Assembly (NCBI GenBank): GCA_963773035.1
Contig: CAVYZX010000005.1
Coordinates: 1 to 64,000, forward strand
Origin: CAVRXZ01 sp963773035
Lineage (GTDB): Bacteria > Acidobacteriota > Vicinamibacteria > Vicinamibacterales > CAVVIG01
Length of the DNA stretch: 64,000 nucleotides
Reading direction: 5' to 3'
Of the stretch, positions 45,032 to 54,134 are shown piece by piece (position 1 is the first letter of the stretch; each line of letters begins with the position of its first letter). Below the pieces are notes generated by a model. The model searched no databases, was not told the origin of the DNA, and was given only the letters and a program-made list of their open reading frames with translations. The translations under genes and the position numbers were made by a program.

Positions 45032-45964
45032 TTAGCGCGGCGACGAGGTGTTCTTCGGCGGCCATTCAGGCCAGGCATTGCCAAAAGTCGCCTCAATCGG
45101 AACCGGCCCCTGCAGCGAGAATCCAGGGACGCGCCCAGAGGTCTGCGCGGGTGCGGGCGGCGCCGGCTGGTGGTCGGCGGCCGTCGTGCACCGCATCTCG
45201 TTCCATCCGACATGCGCGGTGACGTGCTTGTAAAACGTCGGAAGCTCGCCGTCACCCCAGTCCTCGTGGAGGATGTTGAACTTCAACGTGTCACCCTCGA
45301 TCTGGAAATCGTCCAGCGCTGCCATCGTGTACGGGTTGTCGCACGTTCCGCACACCATGCCGCGAAGCTTGTCCCCGGCCTTCTTGATGATGAAAAACTG
45401 TTTCGGCGCCCCGACACCGAATCCCAGCCATACGCCGATCACATCTTTCTCACCGAGCTTCGATTTCCACGGACCGGGTTGAATGTACGGCAGGCCGTCC
45501 GCGCCGTCCGGATTCCGACGAAGAGGATTTCCGGGCACTGGCGGCCCCTTCGGGAGAACGGACACCATCACCGGAATGGGATCGGGTCCGCGCGGATCCT
45601 TGATGAGCACGCGCTCGTAGCTGCCGCCACCTGGCGCGCTACTCGTGCCCGTCACGGTCAGACGGCCCTGGCTGAACTTCGCGATCGCTTTGTCCTTATA
45701 CGCCGTGGTGCCGTCGGCGTTCACATGAGTGACGTCGAACCTGAGGCCGTCTGGTCCGAACGTCCCATCGACGAACGCCAGTGTCGTCGCATCGGCGCAA
45801 TAGGTGCAGTACACGCCCCTGACCGTTGCACCGCGAATGGAGAATTCGTAAGTGTGGGCTTCGCCGCGATCCGTTCTCCAGCCGCCGCGATAGTCGTCCG
45901 CGTCCTGACCCGCGGCCGCAGGCGCGACGGCCAGTACGGCGATCAGCACCACTGCGTGTTTCAC
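45032..45964 (-). CDS. Secreted protein with two CxxC-bearing lobes, unknown
   Basis: A 310-residue exported protein (signal MKHAVVLIAVLAVAPAAAGQ). It has two internally similar lobes. The first contains VRGVYCTYCADATTLAFVDG then LRFDVTHVN; the second contains LRGMVCGTCDNPYTMAALDD then LKFNILHED. Each has a YC/VC-x-x-C pair followed by the same strand pattern, so the gene arose by domain duplication. The CxxC pairs could bind metal or form disulphides. The C-terminus is Pro-rich. I cannot assign a family. Confidence 0.65.
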   Translation of the reverse strand: MKHAVVLIAVLAVAPAAAGQDADDYRGGWRTDRGEAHTYEFSIRGATVRGVYCTYCADATTLAFVDGTFGPDGLRFDVTHVNADGTTAYKDKAIAKFSQGRLTVTGTSSAPGGGSYERVLIKDPRGPDPIPVMVSVLPKGPPVPGNPLRRNPDGADGLPYIQPGPWKSKLGEKDVIGVWLGFGVGAPKQFFIIKKAGDKLRGMVCGTCDNPYTMAALDDFQIEGDTLKFNILHEDWGDGELPTFYKHVTAHVGWNEMRCTTAADHQPAPPAPAQTSGRVPGFSLQGPVPIEATFGNAWPEWPPKNTSSPR

Positions 45965-45987
45965 GGTTTGCGTTCCTCCCCTTCTTC

Positions 45988-46027
45988 CTTCTAACTTCTT
46001 CCTTCTAACTTCTCACTTCTAACTTCT
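45988..46027. repeat. Three 12-bp pyrimidine repeats, period 14
   Basis: CTTCTAACTTCT occurs at 45988, 46002 and 46016 with a constant 14-bp period. It lies in the short gap upstream of the two-lobe protein gene and downstream of the M16 peptidase. Confidence 0.75.
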
Positions 46028-46039
46028 CCCTCCTGACTT

Positions 46040-46066
46040 CAGGTTGCTGGTTCTTTCAGCAACCTG
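46040..46066. terminator. Hairpin after the M16 peptidase gene
   Basis: Nine-base perfect arms CAGGTTGCT (46040-46048) and AGCAACCTG (46058-46066) around a 9-base loop. It directly abuts the M16 stop codon on the reverse strand. There is no strong T-run, so the terminator role is probable, not certain. Confidence 0.55.
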
Positions 46067-48973
46067 CTAGGGCGTCCGTTCGGGCATCAGCGTCACCTTC
46101 ACGTAATTCGCGGTGCCAAGATAGGTCTGCACGGCGCGCTCGACGGTGGCGCTCGTCAGCGACGCGATCCGGGCCGGCAAATCCTCGATGGCGGCGGCCG
46201 TCTCGCTTTCGCCGTCCTCGTAGCGCCGCGCGATCTGGTTCAGCAGATAGCCGTTGTCCTGGCTGTCGCGCTCGAAGTCGCGGGTCAGGCTGCCCCGTAT
46301 CGCCGCCATCTGCCCGGGCGAGAAGCGCAGGTCTCTGACATAGGCGATCTCCTGCTGGACGCGCTGGACGAGCGTCTCGGTCTTGGCCGGATCCGCCGTC
46401 CACTCGATGCGAACCTGATAGAACGGGCGCGGCAGTTTCTGAGTGTACGGCGCTGCCGTGATGCTGTAGGTACCGCCAAGCTCCTGACGGATCGTGTCGA
46501 ACAACCGCGACTGAAGCACCAGCGTGACCGCCCGCAGTGCGAGCCGCTGCTCGTCGTTGTACTCCATCGGGCCGGACAGAACGATCGCCACCTGGCTTTT
46601 CGGCGCGATGCCCTTCTCGATCGTCTTCTCGACGACGCCTGTCGGCGGCATCAGGCCCAGATCGCGCGCGCGCTCGTTCGCGTGGGTCGCTGGAAGCGAG
46701 GCGATGTAGGTTTCAACCAGCGGCTTGATCGTCTCGAGGTCGAAGCTGCCCACGAACACAAACGTGAAGTTGCTGGCGTCGGCGAAACGGGCTTTGTAGA
46801 AGGACAATGCGGTTTGCAGATTCCACTGGTCGACGCTGGCCGTCGACTCGGGCTGTCGCCTCGCGTTGTTGCTGCTGAGTGCCGCATCGATCGCGTGGTC
46901 GAAAACGACGTCGGGGCTCGAGTCCTGGTTCGCGACCAGTGCCTTCGCCTCGAGCCTCATCGCCGCGAAAGACGCCGGATCGGCGCGCGGCTGCGTAAAG
47001 CGAAGGTAGAGCAGCTGGAACATCGTTTCCAGATCTTGCGGCGTGCTGCCGCCGCGCATGCCGTGGGTGATTTCGCCGATGAACGGCGCCACGGCGACCG
47101 CTTTGCCGGAGAGCAGCTTGTCGAGCGTCACCTGACTGAACTGGCCGACCCCGCCGGCTGTGACGATCGCTCCGGAAACGCGGGCCGACAGAAAGTCCGC
47201 GTCGCTCGCCAGCGATGTGCCTCCAGAAGCGGAGGCGCGAAACAGGATTTGATCCTCCTTGAGCTTCGTTGGCTTGAGCACGATGGTCGCGCCGTTGGAG
47301 AGCGTCCACTCGGTCATGCCCGCCTCGGCGCGCGGCGTCGTGCGGACGATCGTGCCGCGCGCAGGCGGCGACGGCATCAGCGCCTGTTCGGCGACGACAT
47401 CGACGTAGGGCTCGTACTGTCTGGTCTCGGCCGCCCGGACCGCCTCTGAGAGCTGTGCCTGTTGGGGCAGCACCGCCTTTGCCGATTCCGGCGCCGACAC
47501 GATGATCAGCCGGTTCCCCTCCGGAAACCAGTCCGCGGGGAGCGCGTTGACCTCGTCCAGGGTCATGCTGGGCACGAAGCGCCGGTGGAACGCGAGCTCC
47601 TGCCAGATCGTCGGCAGAGCTTCACCATTCAGGAAGTTGCGCGTGTACTCGTCGGCGCGGCTCGGCGACTCGCGATCCGGGCTCTCGGTCACAGCCCGTT
47701 CGTAGCTGCCCATCCTCGCCTGTTTCGCCCGAGCCAGCTCCGAGGCAGTGAACCCGAATCGCTTCACGCGCTGCAGCTCGGTCACCAGCGCCTCGAGGCC
47801 GCGCCCGACACCGTCGCCGGCGACGAGCGCCTGCAGTACCGCTTCGTCACGGATATTGGGAGCGGGAAACAACGCCCGCTCCGCGGCGGCTCTGAGCACC
47901 GGCGGGTTCTCCCGCTGACGCAGCTCGTCGAGGCGCGCGCTGAGCATGTCGGAAAACAGCTGGTCGCGGATGATGGTGCGATAGCCGCCGACCGACCCCT
48001 GGTTGCGCGCCGGCCGCAGATTGCTCAGCGCGACGAGTGTCGCCGTCGTTTCCTTGTCGGTGACGATGGCGTAGCGCGTGCCGGGCTGCTCGGCGACGTC
48101 GAAGGCCGGCCGCGGCCGCGCCGGCGACGGATTCCTGAGCGACGAGAACCGCTGCCTGATCATTGCCGCCACGGCGTCGCGATCGACGTCGCCGACGACG
48201 ATGACGGCCATCAGGTCGGGGCGATACCAGTCGCGATAGAAGCGGACCAGGGCGTCGCGCGAAGCGCGCTCGATGATGTTCGGGTCGCCGATGACCGGCC
48301 GATCGGCATAGCGCGAGCCGGCGAGCTGGACGCGGCGGATGGCATCCTGCGTCCGCACTCCGGAGCCGAGGTTCAACCGCCACTCGGACAGCACGATGGG
48401 TCGCTCGCGTTCGATGCCGCTCTGATCGAACGTCGCACCTTCCGCCCAGTCCTGCAAGACGAGCAGCGCACGGTCGAGCACGTTCGGTACGTCGGTCGGC
48501 AAGCGCAGCGTGTATTGCGTTGTGTCGTAGCTGGTCGACGCATTGGCGTCGGGACCAATGCTCAAGCCCATCGACGAGAGGAAATCGATCAGGCTCTTCC
48601 CGGGGAAATTGCGCGTGCCTTCAAACAGCATGTGCTCGACATAGTGCGCAAGGCCCTTCTGGTCGTCGTCCTCGAGCACCGACCCCGCCTTGACGACGAG
48701 CCGCAGCTCGACGCGACGCGCGGGCTTTCCGTTGGCTCGCACGTAGTAGCGCAGCCCGTTCGGCAGTGCGCCCACCGTCACGTCCGGATCCACAGGCATC
48801 TGCTGCGACAGGCCGTACGAGGCCACTGACGCGGCCGACGTCTCGCGCCCTGTGGACGGCGTGGACGGCGTCGACGGCGCGGATGGCGTTTGCGTCGAGG
48901 CGATCGGTGCGGCCAGCACCAAGGCCACGACACAGGCACTGATACGGAGCCGGAGTTGAGTCATACTGCTCAT
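46067..48973 (-). CDS. Secreted M16 family zinc metallopeptidase
   Basis: A 968-residue pitrilysin/insulysin-type peptidase with a signal peptide (RLRISACVVALVLAAPIAST). The inverted zinc motif HxxEH is seen in LAHYVEHMLFEGTRNFPG, with the third Glu expected some 75 residues on. The second M16 half lies at about 530-960 and lacks HxxEH, as usual in tandem-domain members. ATG 48964 is an alternative start. The gene begins 10 bases after actD with no gap for a terminator, so it is probably transcribed with the act operon, although no functional link is known. Confidence 0.92.
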   Translation of the reverse strand: MSSMTQLRLRISACVVALVLAAPIASTQTPSAPSTPSTPSTGRETSAASVASYGLSQQMPVDPDVTVGALPNGLRYYVRANGKPARRVELRLVVKAGSVLEDDDQKGLAHYVEHMLFEGTRNFPGKSLIDFLSSMGLSIGPDANASTSYDTTQYTLRLPTDVPNVLDRALLVLQDWAEGATFDQSGIERERPIVLSEWRLNLGSGVRTQDAIRRVQLAGSRYADRPVIGDPNIIERASRDALVRFYRDWYRPDLMAVIVVGDVDRDAVAAMIRQRFSSLRNPSPARPRPAFDVAEQPGTRYAIVTDKETTATLVALSNLRPARNQGSVGGYRTIIRDQLFSDMLSARLDELRQRENPPVLRAAAERALFPAPNIRDEAVLQALVAGDGVGRGLEALVTELQRVKRFGFTASELARAKQARMGSYERAVTESPDRESPSRADEYTRNFLNGEALPTIWQELAFHRRFVPSMTLDEVNALPADWFPEGNRLIIVSAPESAKAVLPQQAQLSEAVRAAETRQYEPYVDVVAEQALMPSPPARGTIVRTTPRAEAGMTEWTLSNGATIVLKPTKLKEDQILFRASASGGTSLASDADFLSARVSGAIVTAGGVGQFSQVTLDKLLSGKAVAVAPFIGEITHGMRGGSTPQDLETMFQLLYLRFTQPRADPASFAAMRLEAKALVANQDSSPDVVFDHAIDAALSSNNARRQPESTASVDQWNLQTALSFYKARFADASNFTFVFVGSFDLETIKPLVETYIASLPATHANERARDLGLMPPTGVVEKTIEKGIAPKSQVAIVLSGPMEYNDEQRLALRAVTLVLQSRLFDTIRQELGGTYSITAAPYTQKLPRPFYQVRIEWTADPAKTETLVQRVQQEIAYVRDLRFSPGQMAAIRGSLTRDFERDSQDNGYLLNQIARRYEDGESETAAAIEDLPARIASLTSATVERAVQTYLGTANYVKVTLMPERTP

Positions 48974-48982
48974 CTTACCGGA

Positions 48983-49486
48983 CTACGCGATGGTCTTGAC
49001 TGGTATGTCGCTCTGAAAGGAAAGGGCGTTCTTCACCGCTTCGACCGATACGATCGAGCCCTCCACGCCGACGAGAATCCTGCCCCCCGCCACGTCCGGA
49101 TCGTATAGCTTCGGCCGACGCCGCGGCAGGCCGGTCGTGACGAGCAGTGTGGCGACGGTGGCGAGAATCCCGAACAACATCGTGAGCTCGAACATAATCA
49201 CCAGGTTCGGCCATGGGGCGACGATCGGCATGCCACCAGTTGGCAGCGGCCACGAGCGCGAGGTCATCGCCGTCAGCCAGTAGGCAGTCATCAGACCGAC
49301 CGCGCCACCAACAGCCGCTATCCAGTGCATCCAGGTCGAAGTGTCGTGATGGCTGAATTCCCACTCCTCGAAGGGCTCGGACGAAATCACTGTAATCTCG
49401 CCGTTGGGAACACCGGCGGCCCGCAGCCGCTCGACGGCTCGCTGCGCCGATTCGGGATCTGGAAACAATCCGTAGACCGCCGTCAC
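48983..49486 (-). CDS. actD: Alternative Complex III subunit ActD (DUF3341)
   Basis: A 167-residue DUF3341 protein. It begins with a ferredoxin-like regulatory fold (MTAVYGLFPDPESAQRAVER then LRAAGVPNGEITVIS), followed by two membrane helices (WIAAVGGAVGLMTAYWLTAM; LVIMFELTMLFGILATVATL) and a C-terminal soluble part. This is the usual ActD layout in quinol:cytochrome c reductase complexes of the Act type. The start overlaps the actC stop by 4 bases (ATGA). Confidence 0.85.
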   Translation of the reverse strand: MTAVYGLFPDPESAQRAVERLRAAGVPNGEITVISSEPFEEWEFSHHDTSTWMHWIAAVGGAVGLMTAYWLTAMTSRSWPLPTGGMPIVAPWPNLVIMFELTMLFGILATVATLLVTTGLPRRRPKLYDPDVAGGRILVGVEGSIVSVEAVKNALSFQSDIPVKTIA

Positions 49487-50877
49487 AGCTGCGTTCCTCC
49501 GAAGCTTTCGGCCGTCTGCGTCGTCGGTCGCTCGGCTGAAGCCCTCGCACTCCAGGATGTCGCGCTCGAGAGCTTCTCCTGCCGCTCATCGTGCAAGCCG
49601 ACCTTCATCTCCCAGACGGAAATCACCGGCACGAGCTTCGCGAACAGTACGTAGAGAAGCGCCATTGCCGCGAATGTCGATACGGTAATGATGATCTCGA
49701 CCGGCCGCGGCCGATAGGTTCCCCAGCTGTACGGCAAGTATTTGTGGCTGAGCGACGGCACGATGATCAGGAACCGCTCCAGCCACATTCCGACAAGCAC
49801 GGAGCATGACGCCACCACACAGCCGGCGATGGTCCGCAGCTTCCGGAACGACAGAATGGACAAGGGAATCACGAAGTTGCACACCACCATCGTCCAGTAA
49901 AGCGGCGCGAACGCCCCACGCTGCGTCGTTTCGAAAACCGCCATCTCCGCCACATCATTGCCGTACCAGACGGTCAGCCGTTCCGCAAACACGAAGTACA
50001 TCCACAGCAGGCTCATCATGAGGAGCAGCTTCCCGAGGTTCTCGAAATGAACGGGATGCAGGTAGGTCTCGAGATGCAGGAACTTCCTGAGCAGAGCCAT
50101 CGCGACGATGAGCGCCGCGATGCCGCTGAAGATCGCACCGGCGACAAAGTAGGGCCCGAATATCGTCGAGTGCCACATCGGGACGGGCGCCATGGAGAAG
50201 TCGAACGAGACAATGGTGTGGACCGACACCGCCACTGGAATGATGGCGACCGCCATGATCTGCATCGCCGATTCGAGCCGATGCCACTGTTTCGTCGTCC
50301 CCTGCCAGCCGAGCGCCAGCATGCCGTAAATGCGCTTGCGCCATCCTGTGGAGCGATCGCGGACCAGCGCAAAGTCCGGCACCATCGGCAAGAGCAGGAA
50401 CAACGTGCTGCCTGTCAGGTACGTCGCAATGGCGAAGAAATCCCAGACGAGCGGTGAACGGAAATTCGGCCAGAGCCCGCGCTGATTCGGATACGGAATC
50501 AGCCAGAAGAACAACCACGGCCGGCCCAGGTGGATGATGGGAAACATCGCGCCGATCATCAGCGCGAAGACCGTGATCGCTTCAGCGCATCGGGTGACCG
50601 GGCGGCGCCACTGCGCGTTCACCAGCCGGAGGATGGCCGAGATCAGCGTGCCGGCGTGGCTGATGCCGATCCAAAAGACGAAATTGGTGACGTAAAAGGC
50701 CCAGAACACCGGCCAGCGGATACCAGTCACGCCGAAGCCACGGTACACCTGATACAGCCAGGATCCGAGACCGGCCGCCACCAACGCGCCGAGACAGGCG
50801 ACGAGCACGTAGAATCGAGCCGATGTGTGGCGCATCGGCCGGAGTAGATCGTCGTTGAGTCGAGCTCTGTCGTTCAT
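49483..50877 (-). CDS. actC: Alternative Complex III subunit ActC (NrfD/PsrC-like quinol-binding protein)
   Basis: A 464-residue polytopic membrane protein with about ten helices of the NrfD/PsrC family. Typical segments are FWAFYVTNFVFWIGISHAGT, LIPYPNQRGLWPNFRSPLVW, VAVSVHTIVSFDFSMAPVPM and GNDVAEMAVFETTQRGAFAP. It should carry the quinol site of the complex. The C-terminus extends past the last helix and overlaps actD. A 90-nt inverted repeat covers its ATG. Only one NrfD-type gene is present; a second (ActF) is not in the window. Confidence 0.88.
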   Translation of the reverse strand: MNDRARLNDDLLRPMRHTSARFYVLVACLGALVAAGLGSWLYQVYRGFGVTGIRWPVFWAFYVTNFVFWIGISHAGTLISAILRLVNAQWRRPVTRCAEAITVFALMIGAMFPIIHLGRPWLFFWLIPYPNQRGLWPNFRSPLVWDFFAIATYLTGSTLFLLLPMVPDFALVRDRSTGWRKRIYGMLALGWQGTTKQWHRLESAMQIMAVAIIPVAVSVHTIVSFDFSMAPVPMWHSTIFGPYFVAGAIFSGIAALIVAMALLRKFLHLETYLHPVHFENLGKLLLMMSLLWMYFVFAERLTVWYGNDVAEMAVFETTQRGAFAPLYWTMVVCNFVIPLSILSFRKLRTIAGCVVASCSVLVGMWLERFLIIVPSLSHKYLPYSWGTYRPRPVEIIITVSTFAAMALLYVLFAKLVPVISVWEMKVGLHDERQEKLSSATSWSARASAERPTTQTAESFGGTQL

Positions 50878-50964
50878 CGATGATCTCGGAATCGATGATC
50901 GATGATTTGATTGACACGATCAACACATGAAATCGTTCGATCATCGTTCATCCGATCATCGATG
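50875..50964 (-). promoter_or_regulatory. 90-nt hairpin over the actC start codon
   Basis: Outer arms 50875-50885 and 50954-50964 are an 11-base perfect inverted repeat that includes the actC ATG. Inner arms 50893-50908 and 50930-50946 match with one bulge. In the act mRNA this would fold into a long hairpin that hides the actC start. It lies between the actB2 stop and actC. Confidence 0.65.
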
Positions 50965-50971
50965 CAACTGT

Positions 50972-51658
50972 TCATACAATCTTCTGAAGATAGGTCACCT
51001 TCGGTCTCGTCCCGAGCTCGTCGAGCAGCTTGGACCCTCGAGAGGATCGTGAGAGCTTCGAGACCTGGCTTTCCGGATCGTTGAGATCGCCGAACACCAG
51101 AGCCGTCGCGGGACAGGACTGGACGCACGCCGGCTTCAGATCTCCGTCCTTCAGTTCGCGGTCTTCCGATTTCGCCTGAATCTGTGCGGCTTTGATCCGT
51201 TGCACGCAAAACGTGCACTTTTCCATCACTCCGACTTCCCGCACCGAGACGTCCGGATTCAGCTGCAGGTGTAAGGGCTTTTCCCAGACCGGATTGAAGA
51301 AGTTGAAGAAGCGCACGTTGTACGGGCAGGCATTCGCGCAGTAGCGCGTGCCGATGCAGCGGTTGTACACCTGAGCGTTCAGTCCCTCCTCGGTGTGGTG
51401 GCTCGCATACGTCGGGCATACCGGCTCGCATGGTGCGGCATCACACTGCTGGCACAGGACAGGCCGGAACTTCAATCGCGCATCCGGGTATTCGCCCTCC
51501 CAATAACGTTCGACGCGAATCCAATGCATGGCGCGGCCGCCTGCCGCTTGCGACGCGCCCACCGTCGGAATGTTGTTCTCAGACCGGCAGGCCGTCACGC
51601 ACGCTTCGCACCCCGTGCAACGGTCCAGGTCTACTGCCATGCCCCATCGAGCGGCCAT
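50972..51658 (-). CDS. Alternative Complex III iron-sulfur subunit (ActB2-like, 4 cluster sites)
   Basis: A 228-residue DmsB/NrfC-like ferredoxin with four Cys groups: CTGCEACVTACRSENNIP, CQQCDAAPCEPVCPT, CIGTRYCANACPYNVRFFNF, and CTFCVQRI with CVQSCPA. In most Act complexes this forms the C-terminal half of a fused ActB; here it is a separate gene. GAGGAG lies 6 bases before the ATG. The subunit should pass electrons between the quinol-binding membrane part and the haem subunits. Confidence 0.88.
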   Translation of the reverse strand: MAARWGMAVDLDRCTGCEACVTACRSENNIPTVGASQAAGGRAMHWIRVERYWEGEYPDARLKFRPVLCQQCDAAPCEPVCPTYASHHTEEGLNAQVYNRCIGTRYCANACPYNVRFFNFFNPVWEKPLHLQLNPDVSVREVGVMEKCTFCVQRIKAAQIQAKSEDRELKDGDLKPACVQSCPATALVFGDLNDPESQVSKLSRSSRGSKLLDELGTRPKVTYLQKIV

Positions 51659-51697
51659 CTGATCTCCTCAAACAAATGCCTGACATCAGGGCTCGGG

Positions 51698-51769
51698 TGT
51701 GTGGCTTCCGCCTTTAGGCGGAAGAGAGCTGCCGGTATTGAGCTTCCGGCTGAAGCCGGAAGCCACACA
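51698..51769. repeat. Compound palindrome with two CTTCCGCC/CTTCCGGC hairpins (REP-like)
   Basis: Outer arms TGTGTGGCTTCC (51698-51709) and GGAAGCCACACA (51758-51769) are perfect. Each also closes a small internal hairpin (CTTCCGCCTTTAGGCGGAAG and CTTCCGGCTGAAGCCGGAAG). The unit lies between the actB1 stop and the actB2 start. A single-hairpin copy is at 54099. Confidence 0.85.
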
Positions 51770-51807
51770 CGCGATTGATTCATAAGCTCTCAGGAGGGAG
51801 AGATCTT

Positions 51808-54087
51808 TCATCGTTCCCCCTCGTTGGGCCGTTCCCGCATTTCGCCCGCAAACAGAATCAGCTCTCCGGTCGCGCCCTGCACGCGCGCAATGCGAACACG
51901 AGTTGCCGCCCACGCCAGAGCTCCAGTCGCGGGCTCGGTCACCGCGGCGAGCAGCTTGATCGGATTTTGACCACGACCGCTCGCGTAACGCGTAAACGTC
52001 TCATGACCCTGACCAACCGGCATAGCCACGACGTCTGACGCGATGCCGGGCGACAGCAACGCCGGTACCCGCAATGTGCCTTGCGACGATGTGACTTCGA
52101 CGATGTCGCCTTGAGAGATGCCCAGACGTTCCGCCGTACGCGGATTGATCTCAATCCAGCAGCTCCACATGGCAGTCGTCATCACATCGGGCAGCTCTTG
52201 AAGCCACGGGAGATGCGCGAGCGATCCGTCGAGGAATGCCTGGGACGGGTACGGCAGGAAATGAAACGGGTACTGAGTGACGTCGCCATCGAATTGGGCT
52301 TCGCGGGAGCCGGCAGTCTGCCGCAGAGAGAGTGGGCGCTCGACTGAAGGGGGGAGAACCGGAGCCTTCGCGCTCTGTGGAACCGGAGCGCCCCACCAGC
52401 CGCCCTGCTGCTGCACCATGGTCCAGACGTCATCAGACGATGAGCCGAGCGCGGAAACCGTCTGCATGAGCATTTCGTCAAACGTCTGCCACTCGAAGGC
52501 TGGCGTCAGCGGCCTGGCCAGCGTGCGGCTGATCTCCAGGAGGACATCAGGCATGGCTCGTGTCTGATGGAGCGGGCGCATCGCCGGCGCGGCCACGCTC
52601 GCGACCGCCATCGCGGCGCCCGACTCGGGCTGGCGGTCAATCCATGATTCGAGAAACGAGTGGTCCGGCAAGATCAAGTCAGCGAGCACGCTCGTCTCGT
52701 CCAGAAAGGTGCCAAAGCTGGCGATGAACGGCACCCTTAGCAGTGCCTCCCGCACACGCCATGCTGGCGGCGTCGCAAAAACGGGATTCACATCGTCGAC
52801 GAGAAGCACCTGGACGGGCGGTCGATCGGCACCGAGGATGTTCGCCGCGAGCGCGCTCACAGAACGTGAAGGCGCGGGGCCCGACTGATTGGCGGCTGCG
52901 AGCGAGGGGATCTGCGGCATGAAGGTCAAGCCGCCTGCCTCCCCGATGCTTCCGAGCAGCGCGTTCAGCGCGTTGACCGCGAGAGCGGCAAACAAGCCAC
53001 TGGTCTGCGCCACCGCCGCGCCACCAACCATGACGACGGAGGGTTGCTGCTCGACGAGATCCCGTGCGAGCCGTTCGAGCTTTGCGGCGCCAACCCCGGT
53101 TTGGCGCTCCACTTCGGCCGGCGAATAGGCAGCCAGTCCTCCGGACCAGCCCTCGATCATCGCGCCGGCGCGACCGGCGCCGGCAGTCGGCCGCAGCCCC
53201 GCTTGCATGATCGTGTGCGCCAGGCCCAGAGCCACGATCCCGTCGGTGCCCGGCCGGAGCGGGATCCATTGATCGGCGTTGGCGCCCGTCTGCGACATGC
53301 GCGGCTCAAGCTGAACGAACGTACCGCGGATCCCAGGTCGGCCTTGGCGCATGTGCCCGTAGGCGACGCTCTGCGCCACTGGAGAATTCCAGGTACCCAG
53401 AAAGTCAGTGCCGAACGAGAGGACGTACCGTGCGTTGGCGAGATCGAAGGTCGGAAGCTGTCTCTTGCCGAAGCTCAGAAGATTCGCGTGGCGCAGCACC
53501 TCGTCGCTGAACAGCTCGAACGAAATGGGGGGTTGGGCTCCGAATCGCGTGAGGAACTGTGAAACGAGCTCGCCCCGCATGCCGGTGGCCGGCCGCTTCA
53601 AGAAAGCAAGCGCCGGCTGATTGCCGCCTGCGACGAGACCGTCGAGCTGCCCGACCAGCTCCTTCAAGGCATCGTCCCACGAGATCTCGGCGAATTGACC
53701 GCTGCCCCTGCTGCCGGTTCGCTTCAGCGGCTGCCGGATGCGATCCGGGTGATAGGTGATTTGAATCGCCGCCTGGCCGCGCGCGCACAGCTTGCCCTGG
53801 CTGATTGGATGCGAAGGATTGCCTTCCAACTTCTTCGCCAGGCCCATTCTGATCAGGCCCGGCTGTCCCTGCCGAATCACGTCCGCCTCGCCCTCCATGA
53901 CACGGACCAGCAGCCCGCAACCTGCGTGACAGAGAGGACACACGCTCGGCTTCCATTCGGCCACACCGGGAACAAGCTCCTCTTCGGGCACGAAACGAAT
54001 CAGCTGATGTTCGGGGTTGCCGCAGCTGGCGAGCGTGGCGCTCGTGCTGGTGACGGCTGTCAGCTTGATGAAATTTCGACGGTCCAT
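51808..54087 (-). CDS. Alternative Complex III molybdopterin-type subunit (ActB1-like)
   Basis: A 759-residue protein of the molybdopterin oxidoreductase fold, as in the N-terminal half of ActB, which binds no Mo cofactor in studied complexes. The N-terminus has a Tat-like motif and a lipobox (MDRRNFIKLTAVTSTSATLA then SCGN). A possible FeS site is VCPLCHAGCGLLV with KLCARGQA. Later blocks are LARYVLSFGTDFLG-like (NARYVLSFGTDFLGTWNSPV), DQWIPLRPGTDGIVALGLAH and LILPDHSFLESWIDRQPESG. The C-terminal barrel has WIEINPRTAERLGISQGDIV. The ferredoxin half is a separate downstream gene. Confidence 0.85.
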   Translation of the reverse strand: MDRRNFIKLTAVTSTSATLASCGNPEHQLIRFVPEEELVPGVAEWKPSVCPLCHAGCGLLVRVMEGEADVIRQGQPGLIRMGLAKKLEGNPSHPISQGKLCARGQAAIQITYHPDRIRQPLKRTGSRGSGQFAEISWDDALKELVGQLDGLVAGGNQPALAFLKRPATGMRGELVSQFLTRFGAQPPISFELFSDEVLRHANLLSFGKRQLPTFDLANARYVLSFGTDFLGTWNSPVAQSVAYGHMRQGRPGIRGTFVQLEPRMSQTGANADQWIPLRPGTDGIVALGLAHTIMQAGLRPTAGAGRAGAMIEGWSGGLAAYSPAEVERQTGVGAAKLERLARDLVEQQPSVVMVGGAAVAQTSGLFAALAVNALNALLGSIGEAGGLTFMPQIPSLAAANQSGPAPSRSVSALAANILGADRPPVQVLLVDDVNPVFATPPAWRVREALLRVPFIASFGTFLDETSVLADLILPDHSFLESWIDRQPESGAAMAVASVAAPAMRPLHQTRAMPDVLLEISRTLARPLTPAFEWQTFDEMLMQTVSALGSSSDDVWTMVQQQGGWWGAPVPQSAKAPVLPPSVERPLSLRQTAGSREAQFDGDVTQYPFHFLPYPSQAFLDGSLAHLPWLQELPDVMTTAMWSCWIEINPRTAERLGISQGDIVEVTSSQGTLRVPALLSPGIASDVVAMPVGQGHETFTRYASGRGQNPIKLLAAVTEPATGALAWAATRVRIARVQGATGELILFAGEMRERPNEGER

Positions 54088-54098
54088 GGCGTCTCAAA

Positions 54099-54123
54099 GT
54101 GGCTTCCGGCTAAAGCCGGAAGC
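54099..54123. repeat. CTTCCGGC palindrome upstream of the actB1-like gene
   Basis: Ten-base perfect stem GCTTCCGGCT (54102-54111) and AGCCGGAAGC (54114-54123) with an AA loop, preceded by GTG as in the 51698 copy. It lies between the actA stop and the ActB1-like start, close to the ribosome-binding region. Confidence 0.85.
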
Positions 54124-54134
54124 TGCATTCGGGT

